A DNA stretch of 29,310 bases from CAZEIW01 sp964512305 (GTDB taxonomy: Bacteria > Pseudomonadota > Gammaproteobacteria > Burkholderiales > Burkholderiaceae_F): positions 1-29,310 of the forward strand of contig CAZEIW010000058.1 of NCBI GenBank assembly GCA_964512305.1. Reading direction: 5' to 3'. Below the pieces are notes generated by a model, which saw only the letters and a list, made by a program, of their open reading frames with translations, ran no database searches and had not been told where the DNA came from. Below are positions 15,126 through 24,134 of this stretch, one piece after another (within the stretch, counting starts at the first letter, position 1; the number at the start of each line of letters is the position of its first letter). A program made the translations under genes and the position numbers.

Positions 15126-16477
15126 GCACCGGCACGATCGGCCTGCTGTACGGCATCGGCACCCTGCTGCTGATGGCGACCGGCATGCCGATCGCGTTCG
15201 CGCTCGGATCGGCCGCGCTGCTGTTCATGCTTGCGTTCATGCCTGGCGCCGCGCTCGACACCGTGACGCAGAACGTCTACCAGGAGCTCGCCAGCATCAC
15301 GCTGCTGTCGATCCCGATGTTCATCCTGAAGGGCGTGGCGATCGGACGCACGCGCGCGGGCGCCGACCTGTACCTCGCGCTGCACGCGTGGATGCACCGG
15401 ATTCCGGGCGGCCTGGGCATCGCGAACGTGTTCGCCTGCGCACTGTTCGCCGCGATGGCGGGCTCGAGCCCGGCGACCTGCTCGGCGATCGGCGCCACCG
15501 GGATCCCCCAGATGCGCTCGCGCGGCTACTCGCCCGGCTTCGCCGCCGGCATCATCGCCGCCGGCGGCACCCTCGGCATCCTCCTGCCGCCGTCGATCAC
15601 GATGATCCTGTTCGCGGTGTCCGCCGAGCAATCGCTTGGACGCCTGTTCCTGGCCGGCGTCGGTCCCGGCCTGCTGCTGGTGGCGCTGTTCAGCGCCTAC
15701 ACCGCGTGGCGGTTCCGTCGCGAATACGGCGCCGCGGAAGCGGCGTTCGCGTCGCACGGGCGGCGGTCCGCGTACCTCGAGCAGGAAAGCTACACCCTGC
15801 TCGAGAAGCTGCGCCTGCTGCCCAAGGTCGTGCCGTTCGTGCTGCTGCTGCTGGGCGTGATGGTCGCGCTCTATGGCGGATATGCCACGCCGTCGGAGAC
15901 CGCCGGCCTGGGGGCGGTGCTGGCGCTGACGCTGATCGGGACCTTGTACGGCGTCTGGCGTCCGCTGCAGATCGCGCCGATCCTCGGCGCGACGCTGCGC
16001 GAGTCCACGATGCTGATGATGATCATCGGCATGTGCCTGCTCTATTCGTACGTGATGAGCTACCTGCACCTGAGCCAGTCGGCGGCCGAGACGATCGTCG
16101 CGATGCACGCGTCGCGCTGGTGGCTGCTGGCGCTCATCCTGCTGATGGTCGTGGTGCTGGGGTTCTTCCTGCCGCCGGTGTCGATCATCGTGATGACGGC
16201 GCCGATCATCCTGCCGCCGCTGCGCGCGGCCGGCTTCGACCTGATCTGGTTCGGCGTCGTGATGACGATCATCATGGAGATGGGGCTGATCCACCCTCCC
16301 GTCGGACTGAACATCTTCGTGATCCGCAACGTCGCCCCGGACATCGCGCTGCGCGACATCGTGTGGGGCGTGCTGCCGTTCGTCGGGCTGATGCTGATCG
16401 CGGTGCTGCTGCTGTGCGCCGTGCCGGAAATCGCGACCTGGCTGCCCGATTCGCTGCTGGGGCCGAAGACGCGGTAA
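15122..16477 (+). CDS. dctM: TRAP transporter large permease DctM
   Basis: DctM forms the sodium-driven transport channel of the TRAP system in the inner membrane. The 451-residue protein has about a dozen hydrophobic segments. FACALFAAMAGSSPATCSAIG and GGTLGILLPPSITMILF are the typical DctM repeats, and the second half repeats the pattern with VVVLGFFLPPVSIIVMTAPIILPP and EMGLIHPPVGLNIFVI. The length is close to the family's usual 425-460. With dctP and dctQ the transporter is complete. A neighbour on the opposite strand ends 12 bases downstream. Confidence 0.96.
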   Translation: MSTGTIGLLYGIGTLLLMATGMPIAFALGSAALLFMLAFMPGAALDTVTQNVYQELASITLLSIPMFILKGVAIGRTRAGADLYLALHAWMHRIPGGLGIANVFACALFAAMAGSSPATCSAIGATGIPQMRSRGYSPGFAAGIIAAGGTLGILLPPSITMILFAVSAEQSLGRLFLAGVGPGLLLVALFSAYTAWRFRREYGAAEAAFASHGRRSAYLEQESYTLLEKLRLLPKVVPFVLLLLGVMVALYGGYATPSETAGLGAVLALTLIGTLYGVWRPLQIAPILGATLRESTMLMMIIGMCLLYSYVMSYLHLSQSAAETIVAMHASRWWLLALILLMVVVLGFFLPPVSIIVMTAPIILPPLRAAGFDLIWFGVVMTIIMEMGLIHPPVGLNIFVIRNVAPDIALRDIVWGVLPFVGLMLIAVLLLCAVPEIATWLPDSLLGPKTR

Positions 16478-16489
16478 GGGAGGCCCCCG

Positions 16490-16915
16490 CTAAGCCCGAC
16501 CGCAGATCGCCGCCGTCGCGACGAGCTCCTCCAGGAGCGCGAACACGCCCCTGCCCGAGAGCTGGTACGGATCGAGCGCCGCCTTCTCGCAGTACTTCAG
16601 CAGCACGGTCGAGTTGAGCTTGGTCAGGTTGACCAGGCCCATCGTCCAGCCGGCGAAGCGCCGTTCGGCGATCTCGTCGTAGGCCAGCAGGGTGACGTCG
16701 CGATGGCGCGGATCGCGGCAGATATGCTGGTAGATCGCGTTGACCGCGTCGCGGCCGCCCTCGAGCGCCTGCACGATCACCCGGCTGTCGTGGCACAGCA
16801 CGCCCGTGATTCCCAGCTCGGGGTTGCGCTGGCGGGACATCTGCACGATCGATTCGACCGCGTCGGCGGAGGACGACTCGGACAGGCGGCTTGCGTAAAG
16901 AAGGCGGACCAGCAT
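16490..16915 (-). CDS. Single-domain BLUF blue-light sensor
   Basis: BLUF proteins bind FAD and sense blue light through rearranged hydrogen bonds. The 141-residue protein carries the key residues: Tyr7 (LLYAS), Asn31, Gln49 (VIVQALEG) and Trp90/Met92 (FAGWTMG), with GITGVL between. After the BLUF core there are about 45 residues of helices and no enzymatic output, so it would act by binding a partner. The ATG at 16915 is five bases behind the folE stop, so both genes are on one transcript. Start choice is supported by the family N-terminus. The partner is unknown. In Pseudomonas putida a short BLUF protein works with a LitR-type regulator, but no such regulator is in the window. Confidence 0.93.
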   Translation of the reverse strand: MLVRLLYASRLSESSSADAVESIVQMSRQRNPELGITGVLCHDSRVIVQALEGGRDAVNAIYQHICRDPRHRDVTLLAYDEIAERRFAGWTMGLVNLTKLNSTVLLKYCEKAALDPYQLSGRGVFALLEELVATAAICGRA

Positions 16916-16920
16916 GGCGG

Positions 16921-17682
16921 CTAGGCCTTGCGGTTCTGCATCAGGGCCAGGAACTCGCGCCGCAGGTTCGCGTCCTTCAGGAAGGAGCCGCGCATCACGC
17001 TGTTGGTCATCTTCGGCTCGTCGTCCTTGATGCCGCGCCACTGCAGGCAGAAGTGATCGGCTTCCATCACGAGCGCGAGGCCGTCGGGCTGCATGCGGTC
17101 CTGGAGCAGGTCGGCCAGCTGAGTGACCGCCTCCTCCTGGATCTGCGGCCGGCTCATCACCCAGTCCGCCAGGCGGGCGTACTTCGACAGCCCGATCAGG
17201 TTCGAATGCTCGTTCGGCAGCACGCCGATCCACAACCGGCCCAGGATCGGGCAAAGGTGATGCGAGCAGGCGCTGCGCACGGTGATAGGCCCCACGATGA
17301 GCAGCTCGTTCAGGTGCTCGATGTTGGGGAATTGAGTGATCGGCGGCTCCGCCACGTAGCGGCCGCGGAACACCTCGCTCAGGTACATGCGCGCGACGCG
17401 GCGCGCGGTCTCGCGCGTGTTATGGTCGCCATCGGTGTCGATCACCAGGCTCTCGAGCACGCCGAGCAGCTTGCCTTCGACTTCCTGCTGGAGCTCGTCG
17501 AGCTCGCCGGGCTCGATGTAGCGGGCGATGTTGTCGTTGGCGTGAAAGCGCGCGCGGGCACGCTGCAGCCGTTCGCGGATCCGCCGGGAAGCCTCGGGCG
17601 GCGCGGCGTCGGCCGCCGCCGGATCCTTTCGTTCGAGGCCTTCCGGTTTGATCGGACGCACCCGCTCGAAGCTATTGGACAT
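16921..17682 (-). CDS. folE: GTP cyclohydrolase I FolE
   Basis: FolE converts GTP to dihydroneopterin triphosphate, the entry to folate and pterin cofactors. The 253-residue protein carries the zinc ligands Cys139 and His142 (ACSHH) and Cys212 (DHFCL), and the GLSKYARL and RPQIQEE segments of the active site. The residue after the first Cys is Ser, where E. coli has Glu (CEHH). The first 50 residues are an extra basic/Ala-rich extension. Co-transcription with a BLUF photosensor suggests a light- or stress-linked copy: folE paralogues occur in LitR/CarH light-induced clusters, where folate can feed photolyase antenna pigment. That role is inference. It is divergent from cysQ. Confidence 0.95.
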   Translation of the reverse strand: MSNSFERVRPIKPEGLERKDPAAADAAPPEASRRIRERLQRARARFHANDNIARYIEPGELDELQQEVEGKLLGVLESLVIDTDGDHNTRETARRVARMYLSEVFRGRYVAEPPITQFPNIEHLNELLIVGPITVRSACSHHLCPILGRLWIGVLPNEHSNLIGLSKYARLADWVMSRPQIQEEAVTQLADLLQDRMQPDGLALVMEADHFCLQWRGIKDDEPKMTNSVMRGSFLKDANLRREFLALMQNRKA

Positions 17683-17861
17683 CGCGCCCCGCCGGATCGT
17701 GCGATAGTCCGTTGCCGCCGCGGCGGCGCGGCGGGGTGACCGCGGAGCCGGGCCGGATCGGTTGTGGTTTCATGGTGCCAGTTTATTCCAACGCCGCCCC
17801 CGTTACGGGAGCCCGCCGGGAAGCGCTCTTCGCGAGCCGTGTCCTTCGTAGGGAGACCTGG
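17683..17861. other. Divergent folE / cysQ intergenic region
   Basis: These 179 bases must hold promoters for both directions. A perfect 14-base palindrome, GCCGCCGCGGCGGC, lies at 17714-17727, although such strings arise readily at this GC content. No clear sigma-70 box pair or LitR/CarH-type operator was found. GGGAGA ahead of 17862 is the cysQ ribosome site. Confidence 0.4.
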
Positions 17862-18671
<810 letters not shown>

Positions 18672-18702
18672 TCCCGCGCACCGCTCGGGACCAACCGGCC
18701 GC

Positions 18703-19518
18703 ATGAAGCTGCGCATGAAGCCAGGCAACAAGCCAGGCACCAAGCCGCTTAGATCCGCGCTCGCCGCTCTTTGCGCGGCCGCCGCGATCGGCGGCGCGCA
18801 CGCCGGTGAGGTCAAGGTCGCCGTGGCCGCGAATTTCATCGGGCCGGCGCAGCGGCTCGCCGAAGGCTTCCGCGCCACAACCGGCCACCACGCGCTCCTT
18901 TCCAGCGGTTCCACCGGCAAGTTCTACGCGCAGATCCGCAACGGCGCCGCGTTCGACGTGCTGCTCGCGGCCGATTCACAGACGCCGGAACGGCTCGAGT
19001 CCGAAGCCGCGGCAGTCGCGGGCTCCCGCTTCACCTACGCGGTCGGCCGGCTCGCGCTGTGGAGCGCATCGCCCGACTTCGTCGACGCGCGCGGCGAGGT
19101 GCTGCGCAGCGGCCGTTTTTCCCACCTGTCGATCTGCAATCCGCAGCTCGCCCCGTACGGCGCGGCGGCGGTGCAGACGCTGCGGGCGCTCGGCCTCTAC
19201 GAGCGCGTGGCGCCGACCCTGGTGCAGGGTGAAGACGTCGCGCAGGCCTATCAGTTCGTCGCCAGCGGCAACGCCGAGCTGGGTTTCGTGGCGTTGTCCC
19301 AGATCCAGAAGGACGGGCGGATCCAGACCGGCTCGGCGTGGATCGTGTCGCCCCAGCTGTACACGCCGCTGCGGCAGGACGCGGTGCTGTTGAATCCCGG
19401 CCGCGACAATCCCGCCGCAAGGGACTGGGTCGAGTATCTGCGCAGCGACGCCGGGCGCGCGGTGATCGGCGCCTACGGCTACGGCCTGCCGGACCGGGTC
19501 ACGCCGTCCCGGAGGTAG
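18703..19518 (+). CDS. modA: Molybdate ABC transporter substrate-binding protein ModA
   Basis: ModA binds molybdate (or tungstate) in the periplasm and hands it to ModBC. The 271-residue precursor has a signal peptide to about residue 28 (ALAALCAAAAIGGAHA). The mature part begins VKVAVAANFIGPAQRLAEGF and continues with SSGSTGKFYAQI and FDVLLAADSQTPERL, which line the oxyanion pocket in this ModA group; the C-terminal half has YQFVASGNAELGFVALSQI. Two in-frame ATGs 12 bases apart (18703 and 18715) could start it. The KPGNKPGTKP stretch between them and the hydrophobic core is encoded by a short AAGCCAGGCA repeat. It leads modB by four bases. Confidence 0.94.
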   Translation: MKLRMKPGNKPGTKPLRSALAALCAAAAIGGAHAGEVKVAVAANFIGPAQRLAEGFRATTGHHALLSSGSTGKFYAQIRNGAAFDVLLAADSQTPERLESEAAAVAGSRFTYAVGRLALWSASPDFVDARGEVLRSGRFSHLSICNPQLAPYGAAAVQTLRALGLYERVAPTLVQGEDVAQAYQFVASGNAELGFVALSQIQKDGRIQTGSAWIVSPQLYTPLRQDAVLLNPGRDNPAARDWVEYLRSDAGRAVIGAYGYGLPDRVTPSRR

Positions 19519-19522
19519 GGCC

Positions 19523-20233
19523 GTGGACCTGACGAGCGACGACTGGCGCGCCGTCGGCCTGACGCTCGAGCTGGCCGCTGTCACGATCGCGCTGCTGCTC
19601 GCGATCGGAACGCCGATCGCCTGGTGGCTGGCGCGCGCGCGCGCGGAGTGGCCGCGAACCACGGCAGTGGTCGGAGCGGTGGTGGCACTGCCGATGGTGC
19701 TGCCGCCCACGGTGCTCGGCTTCTACCTGCTGCTGCTGCTCGGACCCGAAGGCCCGATCGGGCGCCTGACGCTGCAATCCGGTCTCGGGCTGTTGCCGTT
19801 CACCTTCGCCGGGCTGGTGGTCGCGTCGCTGCTCTATTCGCTGCCGTTCGTGGTTGCGCCGCTGCAGAGCGCGTTCGCCGCCGTCGGCCGCGCGCCGATC
19901 GAGGCCGCCGCGACCCTGCGTGCCGGCCCGTGGGACCGCTTCTTCACCGTGGTTGCTCCGCTCGCCGCCCCGGGTTTCGCCGCCGCCGCGATCCTCGGCT
20001 TCGCGCACGTGATCGGCGAGTTCGGCATCGTGCTGATGATCGGCGGCAACATTCCCGGCCGCACCCGCGTGCTCTCGATCGCGATCTACGACCGCGTCGA
20101 GGCGCTCGATTACGCGCACGCGCACTGGCTCGCGGGCGGGCTGCTGGTGTTCTCGTTCCTCGTGCTGCTCGCGATGAACCGGCTCGGCCAGGGCGGCGCA
20201 CTCGGCCTGTCCGGCGCGCAACGCCTGCGATGA
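19523..20233 (+). CDS. modB: Molybdate ABC transporter permease ModB
   Basis: ModB is the inner-membrane channel of the molybdate importer. The 236-residue protein has five to six hydrophobic segments and the binding-protein-dependent permease loop APIEAAATLRAGPWDRFFTVVAPLAAPG, which docks on ModC. PMVLPPTVLGFYLLLLLG and the closing HVIGEFGIVLMIGGNIPGRTRVLSIAIYD are ModB signatures. The GTG start is eight bases behind GGAGG, and the stop overlaps the modC ATG (ATGA). Confidence 0.96.
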   Translation: MDLTSDDWRAVGLTLELAAVTIALLLAIGTPIAWWLARARAEWPRTTAVVGAVVALPMVLPPTVLGFYLLLLLGPEGPIGRLTLQSGLGLLPFTFAGLVVASLLYSLPFVVAPLQSAFAAVGRAPIEAAATLRAGPWDRFFTVVAPLAAPGFAAAAILGFAHVIGEFGIVLMIGGNIPGRTRVLSIAIYDRVEALDYAHAHWLAGGLLVFSFLVLLAMNRLGQGGALGLSGAQRLR

Positions 20234-21315
20234 GCGGCGAGGGCCGGATCGAGGCCGCGATCCGGGTTGCCTACCCGGGCTTTTCGCTCGCGGTCGATCT
20301 GGAGCTGCCCGCTCGCGGCGTCAGCGCGCTGTTCGGCGCCTCCGGCTCGGGCAAGACCACCTGCCTGCGCTGCATCGCCGGCCTCGAACCGCTCGCCGAA
20401 GGGCGGATCGCGGTCGGCGGCGAGTTGTGGCAGGACAGCGCGACCGGGCGCCGCGTGCCCACGCACCGGCGGGCGCTCGGCATGGTGTTCCAGGACGGGC
20501 GGCTTTTCGCGCACCTGAGCGTGCGCGCCAACCTCGAATACGGGATGAAGCGCGTTGCCCGCGGCGAGCGACGGGTCGCGCTCGACGACGTGGTCGACCT
20601 GCTGTCGATCGGCAGCCTCCTCGAGCGCCGGCCCGAGGGGCTGTCGGGCGGGGAGCAGCAGCGCGTGGCGATCGCGCGCGCGCTGCTCGCCAGTCCGCGA
20701 CTGTTGCTGCTCGACGAGCCGATGGCGGCGCTCGACGAAGCGCGCAAGGCCGAAGTGCTGCCGTACCTGGAACGGCTGCACGAGGAGCTGCGGATTCCCG
20801 TGATCTACGTAAGCCACGCCATGCAGGAGGTCGCCAGGTTGGCCGATCACCTGGTGCTGCTCGATCGGGGTGCCGCGATCGCGAGCGGTCCGATCTCGCA
20901 GATGACGGCGCGGTTGGATCTGCCGCTGGCGCAGGAGGATGGGGCAGCGGTGGTGCTGGACGGGCGGGTCGGCGAGCACGACGCCGCCGATGCGCTGACG
21001 CGGGTCGACTCGGGCGCTGGCAGCCTGTGGGTCGCGGCTCTCGACCGCGCGCCCGGGCGCGCGGTGCGCCTGCAGATCGCCGCGCGCGACGTCAGCATCG
21101 CGCTCGCGCCGCCGCACGCATCGAGCATTCTGAACATCCTGCCGGCTGTCGTGGCCGCTCGCGCGGACGATGAGCGCGGCCGCAGCCTGCTGCAGCTGGA
21201 GGTGCGCGACGCGCATCTGTTGTCGCGCGTGACGCGCCGGTCGGCCAACGCGCTCGGATTGCAGCCGGGTCAGCGCGTGTTCGCCCAGGTCAAGGGCGTC
21301 GCGGTTCTCGGCTGA
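20230..21315 (+). CDS. modC: Molybdate ABC transporter ATP-binding protein ModC
   Basis: ModC hydrolyses ATP to drive molybdate import through ModB. The 361-residue protein has Walker A GASGSGKTT at residues 36-44, the ABC signature LSGGEQQRVAIARAL near residue 138, Walker B LLLLDEPM and the H-loop at VSHAM. After the ABC domain, the last 90 or so residues form a TOBE-type molybdate-binding domain (SILNILPAVVAARADDERGRS to GQRVFAQVKGVAVL). Its ATG overlaps the modB stop. The convergent minus-strand lipoprotein gene ends 25 bases downstream. Confidence 0.96.
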   Translation: MSGEGRIEAAIRVAYPGFSLAVDLELPARGVSALFGASGSGKTTCLRCIAGLEPLAEGRIAVGGELWQDSATGRRVPTHRRALGMVFQDGRLFAHLSVRANLEYGMKRVARGERRVALDDVVDLLSIGSLLERRPEGLSGGEQQRVAIARALLASPRLLLLDEPMAALDEARKAEVLPYLERLHEELRIPVIYVSHAMQEVARLADHLVLLDRGAAIASGPISQMTARLDLPLAQEDGAAVVLDGRVGEHDAADALTRVDSGAGSLWVAALDRAPGRAVRLQIAARDVSIALAPPHASSILNILPAVVAARADDERGRSLLQLEVRDAHLLSRVTRRSANALGLQPGQRVFAQVKGVAVLG

Positions 21316-21340
21316 GCGATGCCCGCCGCGGCTGCCCGCG

Positions 21341-21715
21341 TCATCGGCCGCGGCATTCGGCCGACGGCAGCGGGATCCGGCGCCCGTTGCGGTCGTGCAC
21401 CAGCACGCAATGCCCTGCCGCGAGGACGAGCCGGAAGATCTCGGGCCGGCCCAGCTCGCGGCCGTCGATCGGCCGGCCTTCGGCATCGCGCCGCGGCACG
21501 CGCTCGATGACCAGATCGGACGAGGCCGTCAAGGCGTCGTCGGCGAGCGTGACCGGGAGACCGCCGAACTCGGAGGACACCGCCCGTGCGAGCTCGGCCC
21601 GCACCGGCGCCGTCGGCTCCACCAGCAGGGCGGAAACCTCGGGCGCCGCCGCGGCGCATGCGGCGAGCAGGGCCGGGCACGCCGCGCAAATCGTGACCGG
21701 CGAGCTCCAACCCAT
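21341..21715 (-). CDS. Small putative lipoprotein, unrecognised
   Basis: I do not recognise this 124-residue protein. Its N-terminus, ICAACPALLAACAAAAPEV, is a hydrophobic stretch with an LAAC lipobox, which would make it an outer-envelope lipoprotein with Cys at about residue 19. The middle is EPTAPVRAELARAVSSEFGGLPVTLADDALTASSDLVIE. The end, GRPIDGRELGRPEIFRLVLAAG-CVLVHDRNGRRIPLPSAEC, resembles small secreted beta-barrel proteins with a paired Cys. The ATG at 21715 is four bases behind the stop of the S41 peptidase gene, so it is the second gene of that operon. It may modulate or partner the peptidase; that is inference only. Confidence 0.7.
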   Translation of the reverse strand: MGWSSPVTICAACPALLAACAAAAPEVSALLVEPTAPVRAELARAVSSEFGGLPVTLADDALTASSDLVIERVPRRDAEGRPIDGRELGRPEIFRLVLAAGHCVLVHDRNGRRIPLPSAECRGR

Positions 21716-21719
21716 CGCG

Positions 21720-23327
21720 TCAGTGCCGCATGATCCGGTTGGTCTGGAACACCGACTTGAAGGCACTGCCGTTAGCAGCCGACAGCGCGCGCAAATGCCC
21801 GGTGGGTGCCATGCCGGTCGGCGCCGGACACGCGGCGGCGCCCCCGCCGCGGTACGCAAGCGCTGCCGCGAGGCGCGCCTCGGCGGGGTCGCCAAGCGCG
21901 TGCGTGAAGTCGTCGAGCACGGAACAACCCGGCAGCGTCGCCGGGCTGCCCGCAACCGCCATCGACGAATTCTGTGGCGAGAAACCGTCGCTATAGTCGC
22001 CGAAACCCATGGCGTTCACGCCCTTGAACTGAATCGAAAAATAGGTCGTGCCGCAATTGTCCGGCGGATAGAAGCCGTACGGTTTGCCGCAGGTGGTCGA
22101 GCCGATCTGGATCACCTGGACGCCGATGCCGCTCAGGTCGTTCATCACCGATTCACTCGCCGAGCAGGTGTCGGGACCGGACAGGATGAACACGCGCGGC
22201 AGGTCCAGGTGAGGCAGTACAGTTCCGGGCGGCACCGACGCGGTGAAGCCGGCCGCCGTCGATTCGAACGGCACCGGCACGATCGGCTGACCCGTGACCG
22301 GATTGATGGTCGGGTGCTTGCTGTTGAACTGTTGCAGCTCGAAGGTCTTGCCGGCGGTCGCGGTCGGGCCGGCGATCATGTACGCCAGTTCGCTCGCGAT
22401 ATCGAGCAGGCCGCCGCCGTTGTAGCGCATGTCGATGACCAGGTCGCTGATGTTGGCGGCCTTCAAGCTCGTGATCGCGCCGATCAGGGCCGGTTCGGCG
22501 GTCGCGAGGTGGTCGTTGAACAGCATGTAGCCCACCGCGCCGCCGGCTAGCGTTCCGACGTTCTGTACAGGCGCCGTGGTCACATTGGCGGATGTCAGCG
22601 TGATGGTGCGTGTCGTCCCGGCGGGGTCCTGGATGCCGAACGTGTGCGTTGCGCCGGCATTGGCCGGGAACAGTCCGGCGTTGAGCGTATCGACCCCAGC
22701 CTGCGTGGCGACGTTGATGTCGACGCCGTCGACGCTTAGCACCTGGGCCCCGCGCGTCAGCGGCGGGCTCAGGATTGTCGCCGGCGAATTCGGTTCCGTG
22801 TACGCGACCACGACCTGGCGCGGCGGGGTCGCGCTGATCACGATCCAGGTAGCCCCATATTCGGCCTGCACGCCCGACTGCGCAAGCGCCTCCCAGGTCG
22901 CCGTCGGCAACGTGAAGTGAAACTTGTCCTTCGGCGCTCCGCTCGCCGTCAGCGCGTTGGTCTTGAGTACGTTGAAATAGGAGACCGCGGTCGAGTAGCT
23001 GGCGAACGCGGGGTAGGTGACCTCGCCATACCAGAGGTACAGGTCGCTGGTCCACGAGGCCAGCCAGTCCTGCTCGTTGATCAGCGCACCTTGCCGGTCC
23101 GGGTACGGCACACCCGTTAGCGGATCGGTCCCGCTGCGCGGCGCCGCGCAGCGATTGGCGAGGGTCGACGCCGGCGCGAAGCTGGGACCGGATTGCGCAG
23201 GAGCGGCGCCGCCGCCTCCTCCTCCTCCCCCGCAGCTGACCAGCAGCGCGGAAACGGCCGACATGACGGCGGCCTTGCCCGCGCCGACTGAAGCGGATCG
23301 ACGCGCAGGTGCCTTCCCGATCTCCAT
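21720..23327 (-). CDS. S41-family (C-terminal processing type) peptidase, lipoprotein
   Basis: S41 peptidases cleave proteins in the envelope with a Ser/Lys dyad. The 535-residue protein has a lipobox ALLVSC near residue 32, followed by eight glycines in a row encoded by a GGA/GGC-rich tract, so it is probably membrane-anchored. A PDZ-like part lies at about 150-235 (VVVAYTEPNSPA to QVLSVDGVDI), then the catalytic domain with VIDMRYNGGG. Ser389 in TCSASES and Lys415 in CGKPYG are the likely dyad, at the usual spacing of about 25. The ATG at 23327 follows AGGAGGAG by eight bases; an upstream GTG (23360) is less likely. Substrate unknown. The small lipoprotein gene follows four bases downstream. 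Confidence 0.9.
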   Translation of the reverse strand: MEIGKAPARRSASVGAGKAAVMSAVSALLVSCGGGGGGGGAAPAQSGPSFAPASTLANRCAAPRSGTDPLTGVPYPDRQGALINEQDWLASWTSDLYLWYGEVTYPAFASYSTAVSYFNVLKTNALTASGAPKDKFHFTLPTATWEALAQSGVQAEYGATWIVISATPPRQVVVAYTEPNSPATILSPPLTRGAQVLSVDGVDINVATQAGVDTLNAGLFPANAGATHTFGIQDPAGTTRTITLTSANVTTAPVQNVGTLAGGAVGYMLFNDHLATAEPALIGAITSLKAANISDLVIDMRYNGGGLLDIASELAYMIAGPTATAGKTFELQQFNSKHPTINPVTGQPIVPVPFESTAAGFTASVPPGTVLPHLDLPRVFILSGPDTCSASESVMNDLSGIGVQVIQIGSTTCGKPYGFYPPDNCGTTYFSIQFKGVNAMGFGDYSDGFSPQNSSMAVAGSPATLPGCSVLDDFTHALGDPAEARLAAALAYRGGGAAACPAPTGMAPTGHLRALSAANGSAFKSVFQTNRIMRH

Positions 23328-23498
23328 GGTTTGTTCTCCTCCTGCCTCCGTTGTGGCCACGACCTTACCGTCAAGACCGGCCGGCGCGCAAGTGAGTTTC
23401 GGACGGCGATGCCGGATCCCGCCTTACTGCCCGTCTTGGGCACGTGGCTTACCGCGCTTGGGGTAATGTGAGAGCCCTTTCATCCGCCGGGAGTCGCG

Positions 23499-23822
23499 AT
23501 GCTGGTCGTCACCACCGAGAACGTCCCCGGTCACCGGGTCGTCGAAACCAAGGGCCAGGTCTTCGGCGTCGTCGTCCGCAGCCGCGGCCTCGGCGGCAAT
23601 ATCATGGCCGGGCTTCGATCCATCGTGGGCGGCGAGATCACCGAGTACACCCAGCTTCTGGAGGAGGCACGCCGGCACGCGGTCGACCGGATGGTGAAGA
23701 ACGCGAGCCTGATGCGGGCCAACGCGATCGTGATGATGCGGTTCGATTCGGCCGAGATCGGACAGACGATGAGCGAGATCGTCGCCTATGGCACGGCCGT
23801 CGTGCTGGAGAAGATTGGGTAG
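23499..23822 (+). CDS. YbjQ/UPF0145 family protein
   Basis: The 107-residue protein is a member of the YbjQ family (UPF0145), small proteins that form pentamers and are described as putative heavy-metal-binding; true function is unknown. VRSRGLGGNIMAGLRSIVGGEITEYTQLLEEAR is the central signature and AIVMMRFDSAEIG the end, with length as usual. In relatives the strand before RFD usually reads GADAIV; here it is RANAIV. It is the first of three closely packed genes, three bases ahead of the next, and divergent from the S41 peptidase. The ATG is preceded by CGGGAG seven bases upstream. Confidence 0.9.
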   Translation: MLVVTTENVPGHRVVETKGQVFGVVVRSRGLGGNIMAGLRSIVGGEITEYTQLLEEARRHAVDRMVKNASLMRANAIVMMRFDSAEIGQTMSEIVAYGTAVVLEKIG

Positions 23823-23825
23823 ACC

Positions 23826-24134
23826 ATGTTGCGCAACGTATTGCTGATCCTGGCCGCGGGGTTCGCGGCGATCGGGCTGCTGCTGGTCGCCGCCGGGAGC
23901 TCGAGCCCGGGGTGGCCGATGCTCGGCTGGGGCGTGGTGGTCGTGATCGCCCTGCTCGCCGAGCGCTGGCGCTATCGCCGCGTCGAGCATGCGCGCGGTG
24001 GCCGCTGGCAGGCGACCGGCGAGCGCTTCGAGGATCCGGAAACCCGGCAGACGGTCGAGGTCTTGTACGATCCCGCGACCGGAGAGCGGCGCTACGTGCC
24101 GGCGCGCGAGGAGCCCAGCGGGCCGGGCGCATGA
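23826..24134 (+). CDS. Small membrane protein of unknown function
   Basis: The 102-residue protein has two membrane helices (about 3-23 and 30-46) and a hydrophilic C-terminal half, where RWRYRRVEHARGGRWQATGERFEDPETRQTVEV alternates charged and aromatic residues. The end, YDPATGERRYV, looks like a short beta hairpin (compare LEVWYDPETGEREYV-type tails in small proteobacterial membrane proteins). I do not recognise a named family. It lies three bases behind the YbjQ gene and its stop overlaps the methyltransferase ATG (ATGA), so the three are probably translated from one mRNA. Confidence 0.75.
   Translation: MLRNVLLILAAGFAAIGLLLVAAGSSSPGWPMLGWGVVVVIALLAERWRYRRVEHARGGRWQATGERFEDPETRQTVEVLYDPATGERRYVPAREEPSGPGA

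Noticed and set aside
15002..16294. A 430-residue frame on the minus strand opposite dctM, rich in His, Gln and Asp
   Set aside because: It is the antisense of Leu/Val/Ile codons of membrane helices; a charge-rich shadow is expected.
17714..17727. 14-base palindrome between folE and cysQ as an operator
   Set aside because: It is made only of G and C in a region of very high GC content, where such strings often arise by chance; recorded only within the intergenic description.
17725..17785. Possible sigma-54 promoter for folE (TGGCAC on the minus strand near 17780)
   Set aside because: The required GC element (TTGC) at the -12 position is missing.
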